This document shows positions 1 through 8,457 of a stretch of 11,147 nt of DNA, in pieces; the first letter of the stretch is position 1, and every line of letters begins with the position of its first letter. The notes below the pieces were generated by a model. The model was not told the origin of the DNA and searched no databases. It saw only the letters and a program-made list of their open reading frames with translations. The position numbers were made by a program, and so were the translations under genes. Origin of the DNA: Hyphomicrobiales bacterium (GTDB taxonomy: Bacteria; Pseudomonadota; Alphaproteobacteria; Rhizobiales; Xanthobacteraceae); the NCBI GenBank assembly GCA_026400425.1, contig JAPLPC010000205.1:1-11147 (forward strand), given 5' to 3'.

Positions 1-628
1 TCTCGACAACCGTGGCCTGCTGGCGCGCGGCAACCGACATGGTCGCGGTTATAGCCGTCTCGGTGGTCAGCCGCGCGATGGCGGCATCCGCAAGTCCGCT
101 GAGCCGCAACATCTGCCGTTTCTCCGCGACTGCGATGCTGGCCTGCCGAGCTTCCGCCTGGCTGGTCTCCAGCACGCGTTGGGGGACCGCCTTGCCGTCG
201 AACAATTCGGCATTTCGCTTGAGTTGTTGCGCTGCCAGCACATCCTGCGAGAACGCTTGCAGATATTCGCGTTGCAGCGACACGAAACTGGGGCTCTCGA
301 GGGTGACGAGCGGTCGGTCGACATCGACCCGGTCGCCGCGCGCTACCGACAGGCTGGTCACCATGCCGGCCACGGGCGAACTCACGACCCACAATTGCGG
401 AGTAGGTATCACGATCTGGGCGGGATAGGGTAACGTCAGATCGTTTCGGCTCGATACTGGGTGGACCGATCGAATGCCAAGGGTCTGCACCTGCGCTGCG
501 CTGATCTTTATATCTTCCTCGGCTATCGAGGCAGATGAGAGGCAAACGATCGTGACCGTTAGCAGCGTGCACGTTGTTCGGCGCCAGAATTGATGGCTCA
601 AGCTTGCTTGATGGAAGTTAAGCATCAT
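1..628 (-). CDS. RND efflux periplasmic adaptor (CzcB/CusB-like), N-terminal part
   Basis: The frame stays open to the left edge and gives 209 residues of a membrane-fusion protein, the periplasmic link between an inner-membrane RND pump and an outer-membrane channel. Residues about 10-37 form a signal peptide (two Arg, then a hydrophobic run ending near SIAEED). The mature start, with 'AAQVQTLGI', is typical of heavy-metal adaptors. A half lipoyl motif follows (SPVAGMVTSLSVARGDRV), then 'LVTLESPSFVSLQREYLQA' entering a coiled-coil hairpin rich in Gln, Ala and Glu. Two ATG codons are in tandem (628 and 625). A GGGAG lies 2 bases before the first and 5 before the second, so 625 may be the real start. 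The pump gene presumably lies off the left edge. The substrate is unknown; CzcB/CusB-type metal efflux is the best guess from sequence style, not from a metal-binding motif. Confidence 0.85.
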   Translation of the reverse strand, partial: MMLNFHQASLSHQFWRRTTCTLLTVTIVCLSSASIAEEDIKISAAQVQTLGIRSVHPVSSRNDLTLPYPAQIVIPTPQLWVVSSPVAGMVTSLSVARGDRVDVDRPLVTLESPSFVSLQREYLQAFSQDVLAAQQLKRNAELFDGKAVPQRVLETSQAEARQASIAVAEKRQMLRLSGLADAAIARLTTETAITATMSVAARQQATVVE

Positions 629-776
629 TGCTCCCAGTCGCTTAGGATCGGCTCCGGGCATTCCCGCAGTCGATCTATTCTGCCGGCTCTTGGCATGTGA
701 AACGCAACAGTCCAAGCCATTCCGGAATGGACGCTTGTTCGCGGCTGAAACGCCGCCTTCCCCGCAGCCCGAGCCA

Positions 777-1183
777 TCATTGCCGCTCGACAAACTGACG
801 GCCGCTCCACCTTAAGACCTTCGTCTCGCCATTGACCCCAGAGATCTCGATGCAGGCGGCGTCATTATCATGAAACAGTCGAACGTCGCGGGCGTGCACG
901 GAAAGCACACGGCGATATCGCCCCTTCATCGAGTGATATACTTCGTTCAGGCACCCAATGGATTTGCAAGATAGAGCGCAAACTGCTGAGCGGCGGCTAT
1001 CGATCCTCCGCAAACGCTCTCCCATTTTCGTACGATAGTGCGAAGTCCCGGCGACAATCGCTCAAGATGGTCAGGCTTCCAATTGTCCTGCGCCACTCCA
1101 CCGAACGAGAATGCGGGTTCGAGCATTCTCAACAAGCAAAGAAGTGCCAGCGTCATCGTGCCAATTCGAGTCACTGCAATCAC
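777..1183 (-). pseudogene. Degraded small secreted protein, frameshifted
   Basis: Two frames appear to be parts of one gene. The first runs from GTG 1183 (or ATG 1156) and encodes a signal peptide (TLALLCLLRMLEPAFSFGG), then 'NWKPDHLERLSPGLRTIV' and 'AAAQQFALYLANP', ending at 947. The second overlaps it and carries 'SIGCLNEVYHSMKGRYRRVLSV' through 'WSGRQFVERQ', ending at 777. Small secreted alphaproteobacterial proteins of unknown function often join a segment like the first to a 'CLxQVYxxxxGxYRL' segment like the second, with about 20-25 residues between. That spacer seems to be missing here, and the frame changes at about 960-1000. Function unknown. It lies downstream of a FixK-like box and 148 bases upstream of the efflux adaptor, on the same strand. 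It could instead be two unrelated spurious frames, but the signal peptide and continuity argue against that. Confidence 0.5.
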
Positions 1184-1218
1184 TTTGTCCGGAGAAACAG
1201 GAAGTCGTGTAATCCAGC

Positions 1219-1236
1219 TTCCACCCTAGGGGGAAA
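1219..1236. promoter_or_regulatory. Imperfect palindrome centred on CCCTAGGG
   Basis: TTCCACCCTAGGGGGAAA pairs at 7 of 9 positions about its centre. It lies between the FixK-like box and the degraded secreted-protein gene, in the leader that would also feed the efflux adaptor. C-rich/G-rich palindromes with a TA centre are used by several metal-responsive repressors (CsoR/RcnR type), but the match is only general. No regulator gene is visible nearby. Confidence 0.25.
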
Positions 1237-1242
1237 CGGCGA

Positions 1243-1256
1243 TTGATACATGTCAA
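1243..1256 (-). promoter_or_regulatory. FixK/FNR-type box
   Basis: On the plus strand this reads TTGATACATGTCAA, on the minus strand TTGACATGTATCAA. Both fit TTGA-N6-TCAA, the consensus recognised by FNR/FixK proteins, which respond to low oxygen. Its centre is 66 bases upstream of the GTG at 1183 on the minus strand. A class II promoter with the box near -41 would start transcription around 1208. It lies just past the stop of the cytochrome b561 gene, so it should serve the degraded gene and possibly the efflux adaptor. The TTGACA inside it could also pass for a -35 element, but no good -10 sits 17 bases on. Confidence 0.55.
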
Positions 1257-1273
1257 AAGCAGGATCTATCGCG

Positions 1274-1816
1274 CTAAGGGCGCTGGTGCTCATCAATCAA
1301 CATGAGCCGCATTACGCCATCGCGATAGACGAAAATGTGCAGCAAGGCCGCCGATATGTGCAATACAATCACGACAAGCAAAGCCCACTCGGCTACTTGA
1401 TGCCACCCCTCCATTAGCTTTAAGTCCGAAGCGCTCTTCGAAGCCAGCATCGGAAGCGGTACGATCGAAAAGAGCGACAGCGACCACCCGCGGAAAGAGG
1501 CGAATAGCCAGCCGGTCAGTGTGGTCCCGAGCACAAGTGCATAAAGCAGCCAATGGACGGCCTCCGAACTGACGCGCTGCCATCCCGGAAGCGAACTTTC
1601 CGGGGCTACGGGATGCGTAATTCGCCAAATCAAGCGAACCGCGACGACCGCCAGAATAAGAATGCCGAACGAGACGTGAAGCGACATGGCGGCGCCGGGC
1701 GGCCCGGCGTGAATGTCGGGCATGAACCAGCCGATCGGGAATTGAACGAGCAGAAGTACCGCCACCGACCAATGTAGGATCTTTGCGGTATTCCCATAGT
1801 GCAAGCGTCTGTCCAT
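1274..1816 (-). CDS. cybB: Cytochrome b561 (CybB-like, superoxide-oxidase family)
   Basis: This 180-residue, four-helix inner-membrane diheme cytochrome has the same length class as E. coli CybB (176). It starts 'MDRRLHYGNTAKILHW'. The four expected heme-ligand histidines are all present: His15 (helix 1), His47 (helix 2, SLHVSFG), and His139 and His153 (helix 4, GWHQ...VLHISAALLH), with the usual 14-residue spacing between the last two. In E. coli this family passes electrons between superoxide or low-potential donors and quinone. ATG 1816 is chosen because the conserved N-terminus begins there and a GAAAGAG lies upstream. It follows katG on the same strand after a 144-base gap with no obvious terminator, which fits an oxidative-stress grouping. 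No frameshift is seen. Confidence 0.92.
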   Translation of the reverse strand: MDRRLHYGNTAKILHWSVAVLLLVQFPIGWFMPDIHAGPPGAAMSLHVSFGILILAVVAVRLIWRITHPVAPESSLPGWQRVSSEAVHWLLYALVLGTTLTGWLFASFRGWSLSLFSIVPLPMLASKSASDLKLMEGWHQVAEWALLVVIVLHISAALLHIFVYRDGVMRLMLIDEHQRP

Positions 1817-1960
1817 GATGCTCTTTCACGCGTTAGATGACCGCACACGACGTCGCTCGATCGTCATGCAAAATGGCAAGCAGCGGACGAAAGGTCGGGC
1901 TGAATACAGCAACTGGTTGCCGTAGCCTCGCGCCGACCTACCGACTGCCTGTCAGAACTA

Positions 1961-4155
<2,195 letters not shown>

Positions 4156-4209
4156 CGTGATGTCCTTCGCTGGTCAAAAACGGGGTCTGTCGTCGAAAGG
4201 GGCTAAAAA

Positions 4210-5187
4210 CTAACTGCCACCGATGAGGATGCCGGCGGCCAGCACCAAGGCTCCCCCGACCACGATCTGGAGCGCAGCGCGCACGAACGGCGTTTCCATG
4301 TAACGGTTCTGGATCCAGGCGATCGCCCAAAGCTCGACGAACACCACAACGCCGGCGAGCGCCGTCGCCGTCCAGAATTCCGGAATGAGATACGGCAACG
4401 CATGACCGAGACCACCGATCGCGGTCATCATTCCGGATGCAAGGCCACGCTTGAGTGGCGACCCTCGCCCCGAGATCACGCCATCGTCGTGGGCGGCTTC
4501 GGTGAATCCCATGGAGATGCCAGCCCCGACAGAGGCAGCAAGCGCGACTGTGAACGTCGTGGAGGTTGATTGTGTCGCGAAAGCCGTGGCGAAGATGGGC
4601 GCCAGTGTCGATACCGATCCATCCATCAGCCCGGCAAGTCCAGGCTGCACCCAGGTCAGGATGAATTGTCGCTTGGCCTTGTCGTCCTCTTCATCACCCG
4701 CGCCATCACTTAGCGCTTCGTCTTTGAGGCTTGCGGCCCGGTGTTCGTGCTTGCGCTCCGCAGCGGCCAGGTCGCCGAGCAGTTTGCGGGTACTCGGATC
4801 GCTGCTTGCCTGAGCCGCCCGAACATAGAACTCCGCCGCATCGTCCTCCATGCGCGCCGCTTCCGACCGGATGCGTGCGAGACCGAGATTTTGCACCAGC
4901 CAGATCGGGCGCCGCGAATAGTACCCGGCCACGTGCTCGCGTCGGATCAAGGGAATCACCTTGCCAAAGCGGCGACGAAAACTGTCGATCAGCAACTGCC
5001 GGTGACCGTCCTCTTCGCTCGACATCTCGTCGAACATCGTTGCCGTAGCGGGATAGGCGTCGCGCAATTGCTCGGCATAGGTCGCGTAGATCCGGGCGTC
5101 GTCTTCCTCGGACGAGATTGCAAGGGCCAGCACCTCGGGTTCAGACAAATCGGAAAAGCGGCGCCGGGAGGGTAGGCTGAGCAACAT
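4210..5187 (-). CDS. mbfA: MbfA: membrane-bound ferritin/VIT iron exporter
   Basis: This 325-residue protein has two parts. Residues about 10-160 form a ferritin/rubrerythrin-like helical domain with iron-ligand patterns: Glu27/Glu28 (SSEEDD), Glu59 and His62 (SSEEDGH), Glu114 (ARMEDDAAEFY) and Glu144/His147 (AAERKHEH). Residues about 175-325 form a VIT1/CCC1-type transporter domain (WVQPGLAGLMDGSVSTLAP, GISMGFTEA, LPYLIPEF, ending LAAGILIGGS). This fusion is MbfA, characterised in Bradyrhizobium japonicum and Agrobacterium as an iron exporter repressed by Irr, with a role in peroxide tolerance. Length and domains look complete. ATG 5187 has AGAGG 5 bases upstream. A double ICE motif abuts that ribosome site, so induction by iron excess is expected. 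katG follows 54 bases downstream, making an iron-export plus peroxide-removal pair. Confidence 0.95.
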   Translation of the reverse strand: MLLSLPSRRRFSDLSEPEVLALAISSEEDDARIYATYAEQLRDAYPATATMFDEMSSEEDGHRQLLIDSFRRRFGKVIPLIRREHVAGYYSRRPIWLVQNLGLARIRSEAARMEDDAAEFYVRAAQASSDPSTRKLLGDLAAAERKHEHRAASLKDEALSDGAGDEEDDKAKRQFILTWVQPGLAGLMDGSVSTLAPIFATAFATQSTSTTFTVALAASVGAGISMGFTEAAHDDGVISGRGSPLKRGLASGMMTAIGGLGHALPYLIPEFWTATALAGVVVFVELWAIAWIQNRYMETPFVRAALQIVVGGALVLAAGILIGGS

Positions 5188-5196
5188 AGAAACCTC

Positions 5197-5225
5197 TTTA
5201 GAATCGTTCTTAGAATAATTCTAAA
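5197..5225 (-). promoter_or_regulatory. Tandem overlapping iron-control elements (ICE, Irr operator)
   Basis: Two overlapping ICE-like motifs are visible. The perfect palindrome TTAGAATAATTCTAA is at 5210-5224, and TTTAGAATCGTTCTTA is at 5197-5212. They share the central TTCTTAGAA. The ICE is the TTTAGAA-N3-TTCTAAA-type site bound by Irr in Rhizobiales. The pair ends about 10 bases before the mbfA start, touching its ribosome site, so bound Irr would cover the likely transcription start. That fits repression of mbfA, and possibly katG, when iron is scarce. Confidence 0.85.
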
Positions 5226-5227
5226 AA

Positions 5228-5256
5228 TGTTTAGGCCGAAACGTCTACGACTGCAA
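5228..5256 (-). promoter_or_regulatory. Possible mbfA promoter
   Basis: On the minus strand TTGCAG (5256-5251) and TAAACA (5233-5228) are separated by 17 bases, a weak -35/-10 pair. It would place the transcription start inside the ICE pair, which suits repression. Each hexamer matches the consensus at only 3 of 6 positions. Confidence 0.3.
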
Positions 5257-5287
5257 GGCCTAGGGAAAAGGCAGTTAGGCCGAGACG
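5231..5287 (+). repeat. Near-identical 13-base direct repeats upstream of mbfA
   Basis: TTAGGCCGAAACG (5231-5243) and TTAGGCCGAGACG (5275-5287) differ at one base and are 44 bases apart, about four helical turns. A related inverted copy, AGGCCTA, lies between them at about 5257-5263. They sit directly upstream of the ICE pair. This could be a binding site for a second regulator or a chance repeat. Confidence 0.45.
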
Positions 5288-5423
5288 AAGCGTTCGAAGA
5301 CCCTCAATTTGCTAGAGAATTCTCTGCCTTCCCTCTTCCGAGAAGAAAGCTATGAGGAACTCTGGAGGTCGCCCGCGCTTCAATCGCTCGCGCCCCACCA
5401 CTCTATGCGCCGCAGTTTGTGGC

Positions 5424-6035
5424 TCACACCACGGTGCCGAATGCCGCGCCGATGGCGGCCGTAATAGCCATGGCGAAGCTGCCCCAGAATGCCACCCGCA
5501 AGGTCGGGCGCAGCAGACCGGCGCCGCCCGCTTTGGCACCGATGGCGCCAAGCACGCACAAGAACAGCAAGGCTCCGGCGGACACGATCGCGACCAGCAC
5601 CGGACGCGCCGTGGTGATTTCCGAAATGCCGAGTTCATCGCGCGCATGGGCGCCGAGCGCATCCTTCGCCATCAATTGCGCGGCGACCTCGCGGGCCAGA
5701 CCGGTCTCGACGCCGCGCGCGAGATAGAGTTGCGCCAGTTCCTCTCGCTCGAACACCGGGTCGCTGGCCAGCTCCTTTCGCTCGCGGGCGAGATCGGCGT
5801 GTTCGGTGTCCGACTGCGAACTCACCGACACATATTCGCCTGCGGCCATCGACATCGCGCCGGCCACCAGCCCGGCGATGCCGGTGAGCAGCACGTTGCT
5901 GGTGGTGGCGTGCGCTGAGGCCACGCCGACGATCAGGCTTGCGGTGGAGATGATGCCGTCATTGGCGCCGAGCACGGCGGCGCGCAGCCAGCCGATCCGG
6001 GCCGTCAGGTGACGTTCGACGTGAACACTGCGCAT
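5424..6035 (-). CDS. VIT-family metal transporter, apparently missing one membrane helix
   Basis: The protein has 203 residues from ATG 6035, which has GAGGAG 5 bases upstream. An in-frame GTG-type extension to 6116 lacks this support. VIT/CCC1 proteins move iron or manganese across membranes. The hallmarks are here: 'GWLRAAVLGANDGIISTASL' (helix 1), 'LVAGAMSMAAGEYVS' (helix 2), the acidic cytoplasmic stretch 'SQSDTEHADLARERKEL', and 'KDALGAHARDELGI'. Relatives are usually about 230 residues, with 'ARP' followed by a helix of the type 'QAAxxSAxxFxxGAxxPL' before the next one. Here 'TTARP' (140-145) passes almost directly into 'VLVAIVSAGALLFLCVLGAIGAKAGGA', so about 25-30 codons, one whole helix, are missing in frame. 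The C-terminus (FWGSFAMAITAAIGAAFGTVV) is normal. The gene diverges from the LTXXQ operon across a FixK-like box. Activity is doubtful. Confidence 0.85.
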   Translation of the reverse strand: MRSVHVERHLTARIGWLRAAVLGANDGIISTASLIVGVASAHATTSNVLLTGIAGLVAGAMSMAAGEYVSVSSQSDTEHADLARERKELASDPVFEREELAQLYLARGVETGLAREVAAQLMAKDALGAHARDELGISEITTARPVLVAIVSAGALLFLCVLGAIGAKAGGAGLLRPTLRVAFWGSFAMAITAAIGAAFGTVV

Positions 6036-6102
6036 GGAATCTCCTCGGTGGTCGCCGCGCGATGACGGCGGCGCAGCGTGGTCACGTTGCGCCCCATCCC
6101 AA

Positions 6103-6116
6103 TTGATGTGCGTCAA
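6103..6116. promoter_or_regulatory. FixK/FNR-type box in the divergent promoter region
   Basis: TTGATGTGCGTCAA fits TTGA-N6-TCAA exactly. Its centre is 56 bases before the ATG at 6166 (plus strand) and 74 bases before the VIT start at 6035 (minus strand). With the box near -41, plus-strand transcription would begin around 6148-6151, just before the GGAGG at 6155, with TGCTAG at 6136-6141 as a weak -10. Low-oxygen activation of the rightward operon is the simplest reading. Action on the VIT gene is less clear. Confidence 0.6.
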
Positions 6117-6124
6117 CTTGGTAT

Positions 6125-6631
6125 GTGGGGAGCGGTGCTAGGCGGGGGTCCGACGGAGGTCACCCATGCCCGTTTTTTATACGCCTGATTGCAATCCTCG
6201 TCCTGTCGATGGCGTTCAGCTCGGCGGCTCCAGCCCAAAGCGTGCTGATTCCCGGCGCACTAAACGGGCCCGGCGCAATGGGGCCCGGCGGAGTGCGACG
6301 GCTGTGCTCGCCGCTCGCCATCGGCCTGGTCGAATGGCGGATCGCCTGGATCAGCCGGCTCCTGCAGCCCAATGACGGCCAGGCTCTATTGCTGCGGCAA
6401 TTGGCCGATGTCTCGCTGCAAGCCAAACAGGCCATCGCCGCCGGCTGTGCCGACTCCGGCCAGTTGACCACCGCCACCCAACTCGATCGCATGGAGCGCC
6501 GGCTCGAAGGCCTCGCGGAAGCCGTGGCGCTAATGCAGCCGAGCTACGATCAGTTCTATGCGGCGCTCAATGAGCGCCAGAAGGCGCAGCTGGAAGCGCT
6601 CGGCCCGGCCCGCAGGGGATGGCGCTGGTAG
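6125..6631 (+). CDS. Spy/CpxP-like LTXXQ-motif periplasmic protein, start region frameshifted
   Basis: The open frame can be read from GTG 6125 for 168 residues. The likely true start is ATG 6166, which has GGAGG 7 bases upstream but is out of frame by one base. Removing one T from the T6 run at 6173-6178 gives MPVFIRLIAILVLSMAFSSA-APAQ, a perfect signal peptide joined to the rest. The mature part is helical (LLRQLADVSLQAKQAIAAGC, MERRLEGLAEAVALMQPSYDQFYAALNERQKAQLEAL). Its end matches the C-terminal 'xFYxxLxxxQKAxxxxL' form of the LTXXQ motif seen in Spy/CpxP-type envelope-stress chaperones. The extra T may be a real mutation, a sequencing slip, or a slippage site. The protein is first in a likely operon with the b561-like gene and the permease. 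The family assignment rests on one motif and on general architecture. Confidence 0.7.
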   Translation: MGSGARRGSDGGHPCPFFIRLIAILVLSMAFSSAAPAQSVLIPGALNGPGAMGPGGVRRLCSPLAIGLVEWRIAWISRLLQPNDGQALLLRQLADVSLQAKQAIAAGCADSGQLTTATQLDRMERRLEGLAEAVALMQPSYDQFYAALNERQKAQLEALGPARRGWRW

Positions 6632-6667
6632 ATCTGCAACGCTTACCGTCACGACCGGAGACGCCCC

Positions 6668-7249
6668 ATGGTTTTGCTCAATTCGTCGCTGCGTTACGGT
6701 TTCATCGTGCAGTCGCCGCTCTGGATCACGGTGCTGCTGGTCTCCTTCGCCTGGCTGCTCGGTGTGTTCGGCGATGATCTGCCCGGCAAGTCGTCGCAAG
6801 CTTTGGGCCTGTCGCTGCACATCACCGCCGGAATGCTGGTGCTGCTTCTGACCGTGGAGCGGCTCGGCTGGCGCGTCGACGCGCCGCCGACGTCGTCAAT
6901 CGTCACTACGGCCACCTCGCGCCGTCTGCGGGCGGCCGCGCTGACGCAGGTCGCGTTGTATGGCCTCCTGATCACGGTGCCGCTGGTCGGCATCGCCGTG
7001 CAGTTCGCGCGCGGCGGCAGTCTGCCGCTGCTCGACCTGGCTCAGATCGCCTCGCCCTGGGCGGCAGACCGACCGCTGGCGCACACGCTGAAAGAGGTTC
7101 ACGAACTGATGGCGCATGCGCTGATAGCCGCGGCCGCGCTGTATGCGGCGGCCGCGCTGCTGCATCACTGTGTTTTGCATGATAGAACCCTGCGGCGCAT
7201 GCTGCCGGCGCCCGCACGGTCACCGCGCCGGGCTCGCCACGGCTGTTGA
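6668..7249 (+). CDS. Cytochrome b561-like membrane protein lacking one heme-ligand pair
   Basis: This 193-residue, four-helix protein of the bacterial b561 family starts at ATG 6668, with CGGAGA upstream. Helix 2 keeps His51 (LSLHITAG) and helix 4 keeps His145 (KEVHELMAH). The two other ligands of the family are gone: the helix 1 position is Leu18/Trp19 (QSPLWITVLL instead of xLHW), and 14 residues after His145 is Tyr159 (AAALYAAAALLHH). By topology the two lost residues lie on the cytoplasmic side and would share one heme, so at most one b-type heme is expected. The tail (RTLRRMLPAPARSPRRARHGC) is basic. It follows the LTXXQ gene by 36 bases and its stop overlaps the permease start. It may act as an electron carrier or quinone-linked partner, but the function is not established. 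Confidence 0.85.
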   Translation: MVLLNSSLRYGFIVQSPLWITVLLVSFAWLLGVFGDDLPGKSSQALGLSLHITAGMLVLLLTVERLGWRVDAPPTSSIVTTATSRRLRAAALTQVALYGLLITVPLVGIAVQFARGGSLPLLDLAQIASPWAADRPLAHTLKEVHELMAHALIAAAALYAAAALLHHCVLHDRTLRRMLPAPARSPRRARHGC

Positions 7250-8442
7250 AGGCACTGACACTGACCCATGCGGTGCTTTACGGTCTCGGCGTCACCATTG
7301 GTGCGGGCATCTATGTGCTGGTCGGTGTCGCCGCTGGCCGCAGCGGCATGCATGCGCCGCTGGCCTTCATCGGTGCCGCGCTGGTGATGTCCTTCACCGC
7401 CGCGTCCTTCGCCGAACTCGGCACCCGCATGCCGGTCAGTGCCAGCGAGGCGGCCTATGTGCAGGCGGCCTTCAGACGCGATTGGTTCAGTCTCGCCGTC
7501 GGTCTCCTGGTAGTCGCGGCCGCAGTGGTGTCGGCCGCCACCATCAGCGCCGGCAGCGCAGGCTATATCGGCGTGTTCGTGCCGCTGCCGCCGGGCTGGA
7601 TCAGCGCTGTCGTGGTGCTCAATATGGGGGCGGTCGGCTGCCTCGCCACCGTGCAATCGGTATCGCTCGCCGGTGTGATGACGGTGGTCGAGATCGGCGG
7701 GCTGGTGCTGATCATCGGCGCCGGGCTGACGCTCGGCGATGAGGTGATCCTGCGGCTGCCGGAAATGTTGCCGACCTTGCGCGAAGTCGGTGCCTGGAGC
7801 GGTGTTGCCGGTACCTCGCTGATCGCGGTTTTCGCCTTCATCGGCTTCGAGCATCTCGTCAACGTGTCCGAGGAGATGCAGCAGCCCAACCGCACGCTGC
7901 CGCGCGCTCTGTTCATCACCCTCGGCCTCACTGCGCTGATCTATGCGCTGGTAGTGTGGATCGCCGTGATCGCGGTGCCGCCCGCAACGCTGGCGCAATC
8001 GCCGGCACCGCTGGCGCTGGTGTTCGCGCGCCTCACCGGCCTGCCACTGATCACCATGAGCGCGATCGCCGTGGTGGCGACGCTTAACGGCATTATCGTC
8101 CACGTCATCATGATCGGCCGCGTGCTGTTCGGCCTTGCCGAACAGGGCAGCTTGCCGCGCGTCCTCGCCTGCATCCATCCCGTGACCCACACGCCGGTCG
8201 CGGCCACACTGGTCGGCGTCGCCGTCATTCTGCTGCTGGCGCTGGCGGTGCCGCTGGTCGGCCTCGCCGATCTGACCTCGCGCCTGACGCTGCTGATCTT
8301 CGCGGTGGTCAATGCCGCGCTGATTAAGATGCACTGGCGCGGCGATCCGGCGCCGGCCGGCAGCTTCCGCTGCCCACGCTGGGCGCCGGTCATGGGGTTG
8401 CTGACCACAGCGACGTTGTTGGTGGCCGACGCGTTCCAATAA
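7246..8442 (+). CDS. APC-superfamily amino-acid/polyamine permease
   Basis: This 398-residue polytopic membrane protein moves amino acids or related amines with protons or by exchange. The N-terminal 'LYGLGVTIGAGIYVLVG' is the conserved unwound helix 1 of the APC family (GxGIGAGIF-type), followed by 'FAELGTRMPVSASEAAYV' (helix 2/3). Other family features are 'FAFIGFEHLVNVSEEMQQPNRTLPRAL' (helix 6-7 loop, E-E-x-x-x-P-x-R) and 'RVLFGLAEQGSLPRVLACIHPVTHTPVAA' (helix 8-9). About 11-12 hydrophobic segments are visible and no frameshift is seen. An in-frame stop at 7183 and the lack of ATG or GTG make TTG 7246 the start. It overlaps the TGA of the preceding gene (TTGA), so translational coupling is likely. 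Pairing with a b561-like gene is unusual. The substrate cannot be read from sequence. Confidence 0.9.
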   Translation: MKALTLTHAVLYGLGVTIGAGIYVLVGVAAGRSGMHAPLAFIGAALVMSFTAASFAELGTRMPVSASEAAYVQAAFRRDWFSLAVGLLVVAAAVVSAATISAGSAGYIGVFVPLPPGWISAVVVLNMGAVGCLATVQSVSLAGVMTVVEIGGLVLIIGAGLTLGDEVILRLPEMLPTLREVGAWSGVAGTSLIAVFAFIGFEHLVNVSEEMQQPNRTLPRALFITLGLTALIYALVVWIAVIAVPPATLAQSPAPLALVFARLTGLPLITMSAIAVVATLNGIIVHVIMIGRVLFGLAEQGSLPRVLACIHPVTHTPVAATLVGVAVILLLALAVPLVGLADLTSRLTLLIFAVVNAALIKMHWRGDPAPAGSFRCPRWAPVMGLLTTATLLVADAFQ

Positions 8443-8451
8443 TTCGGAACG
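8432..8451. terminator. Small inverted repeat between convergent genes
   Basis: CGTTCC and GGAACG form a 6-base stem around an 8-base loop, overlapping the permease stop codon and just before the convergent PAS gene end at 8458. It has no strong T-run on either strand, so it is at best a weak bidirectional terminator. Confidence 0.25.
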
Positions 8452-8457
8452 GGTCAT

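Noticed and set aside
717..730. Perfect 14-base palindrome CCATTCCGGAATGG
   Set aside because: A 7-base half-site palindrome is expected about once in a window of this size by chance. It has no clear promoter context, though it does lie upstream of the efflux adaptor.
625..810. Short minus-strand frame (61 codons) between the degraded gene and the efflux adaptor
   Set aside because: No domain or signal peptide. It overlaps the start of the adaptor and the end of the degraded gene.
7165..8457. Long open frame on the minus strand, antisense to the permease (430 codons)
   Set aside because: Its product is His/Gln/Arg/Asp-rich and low in hydrophobic residues, the typical mirror of a high-GC membrane-protein gene. 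The permease on the plus strand has clear family motifs.
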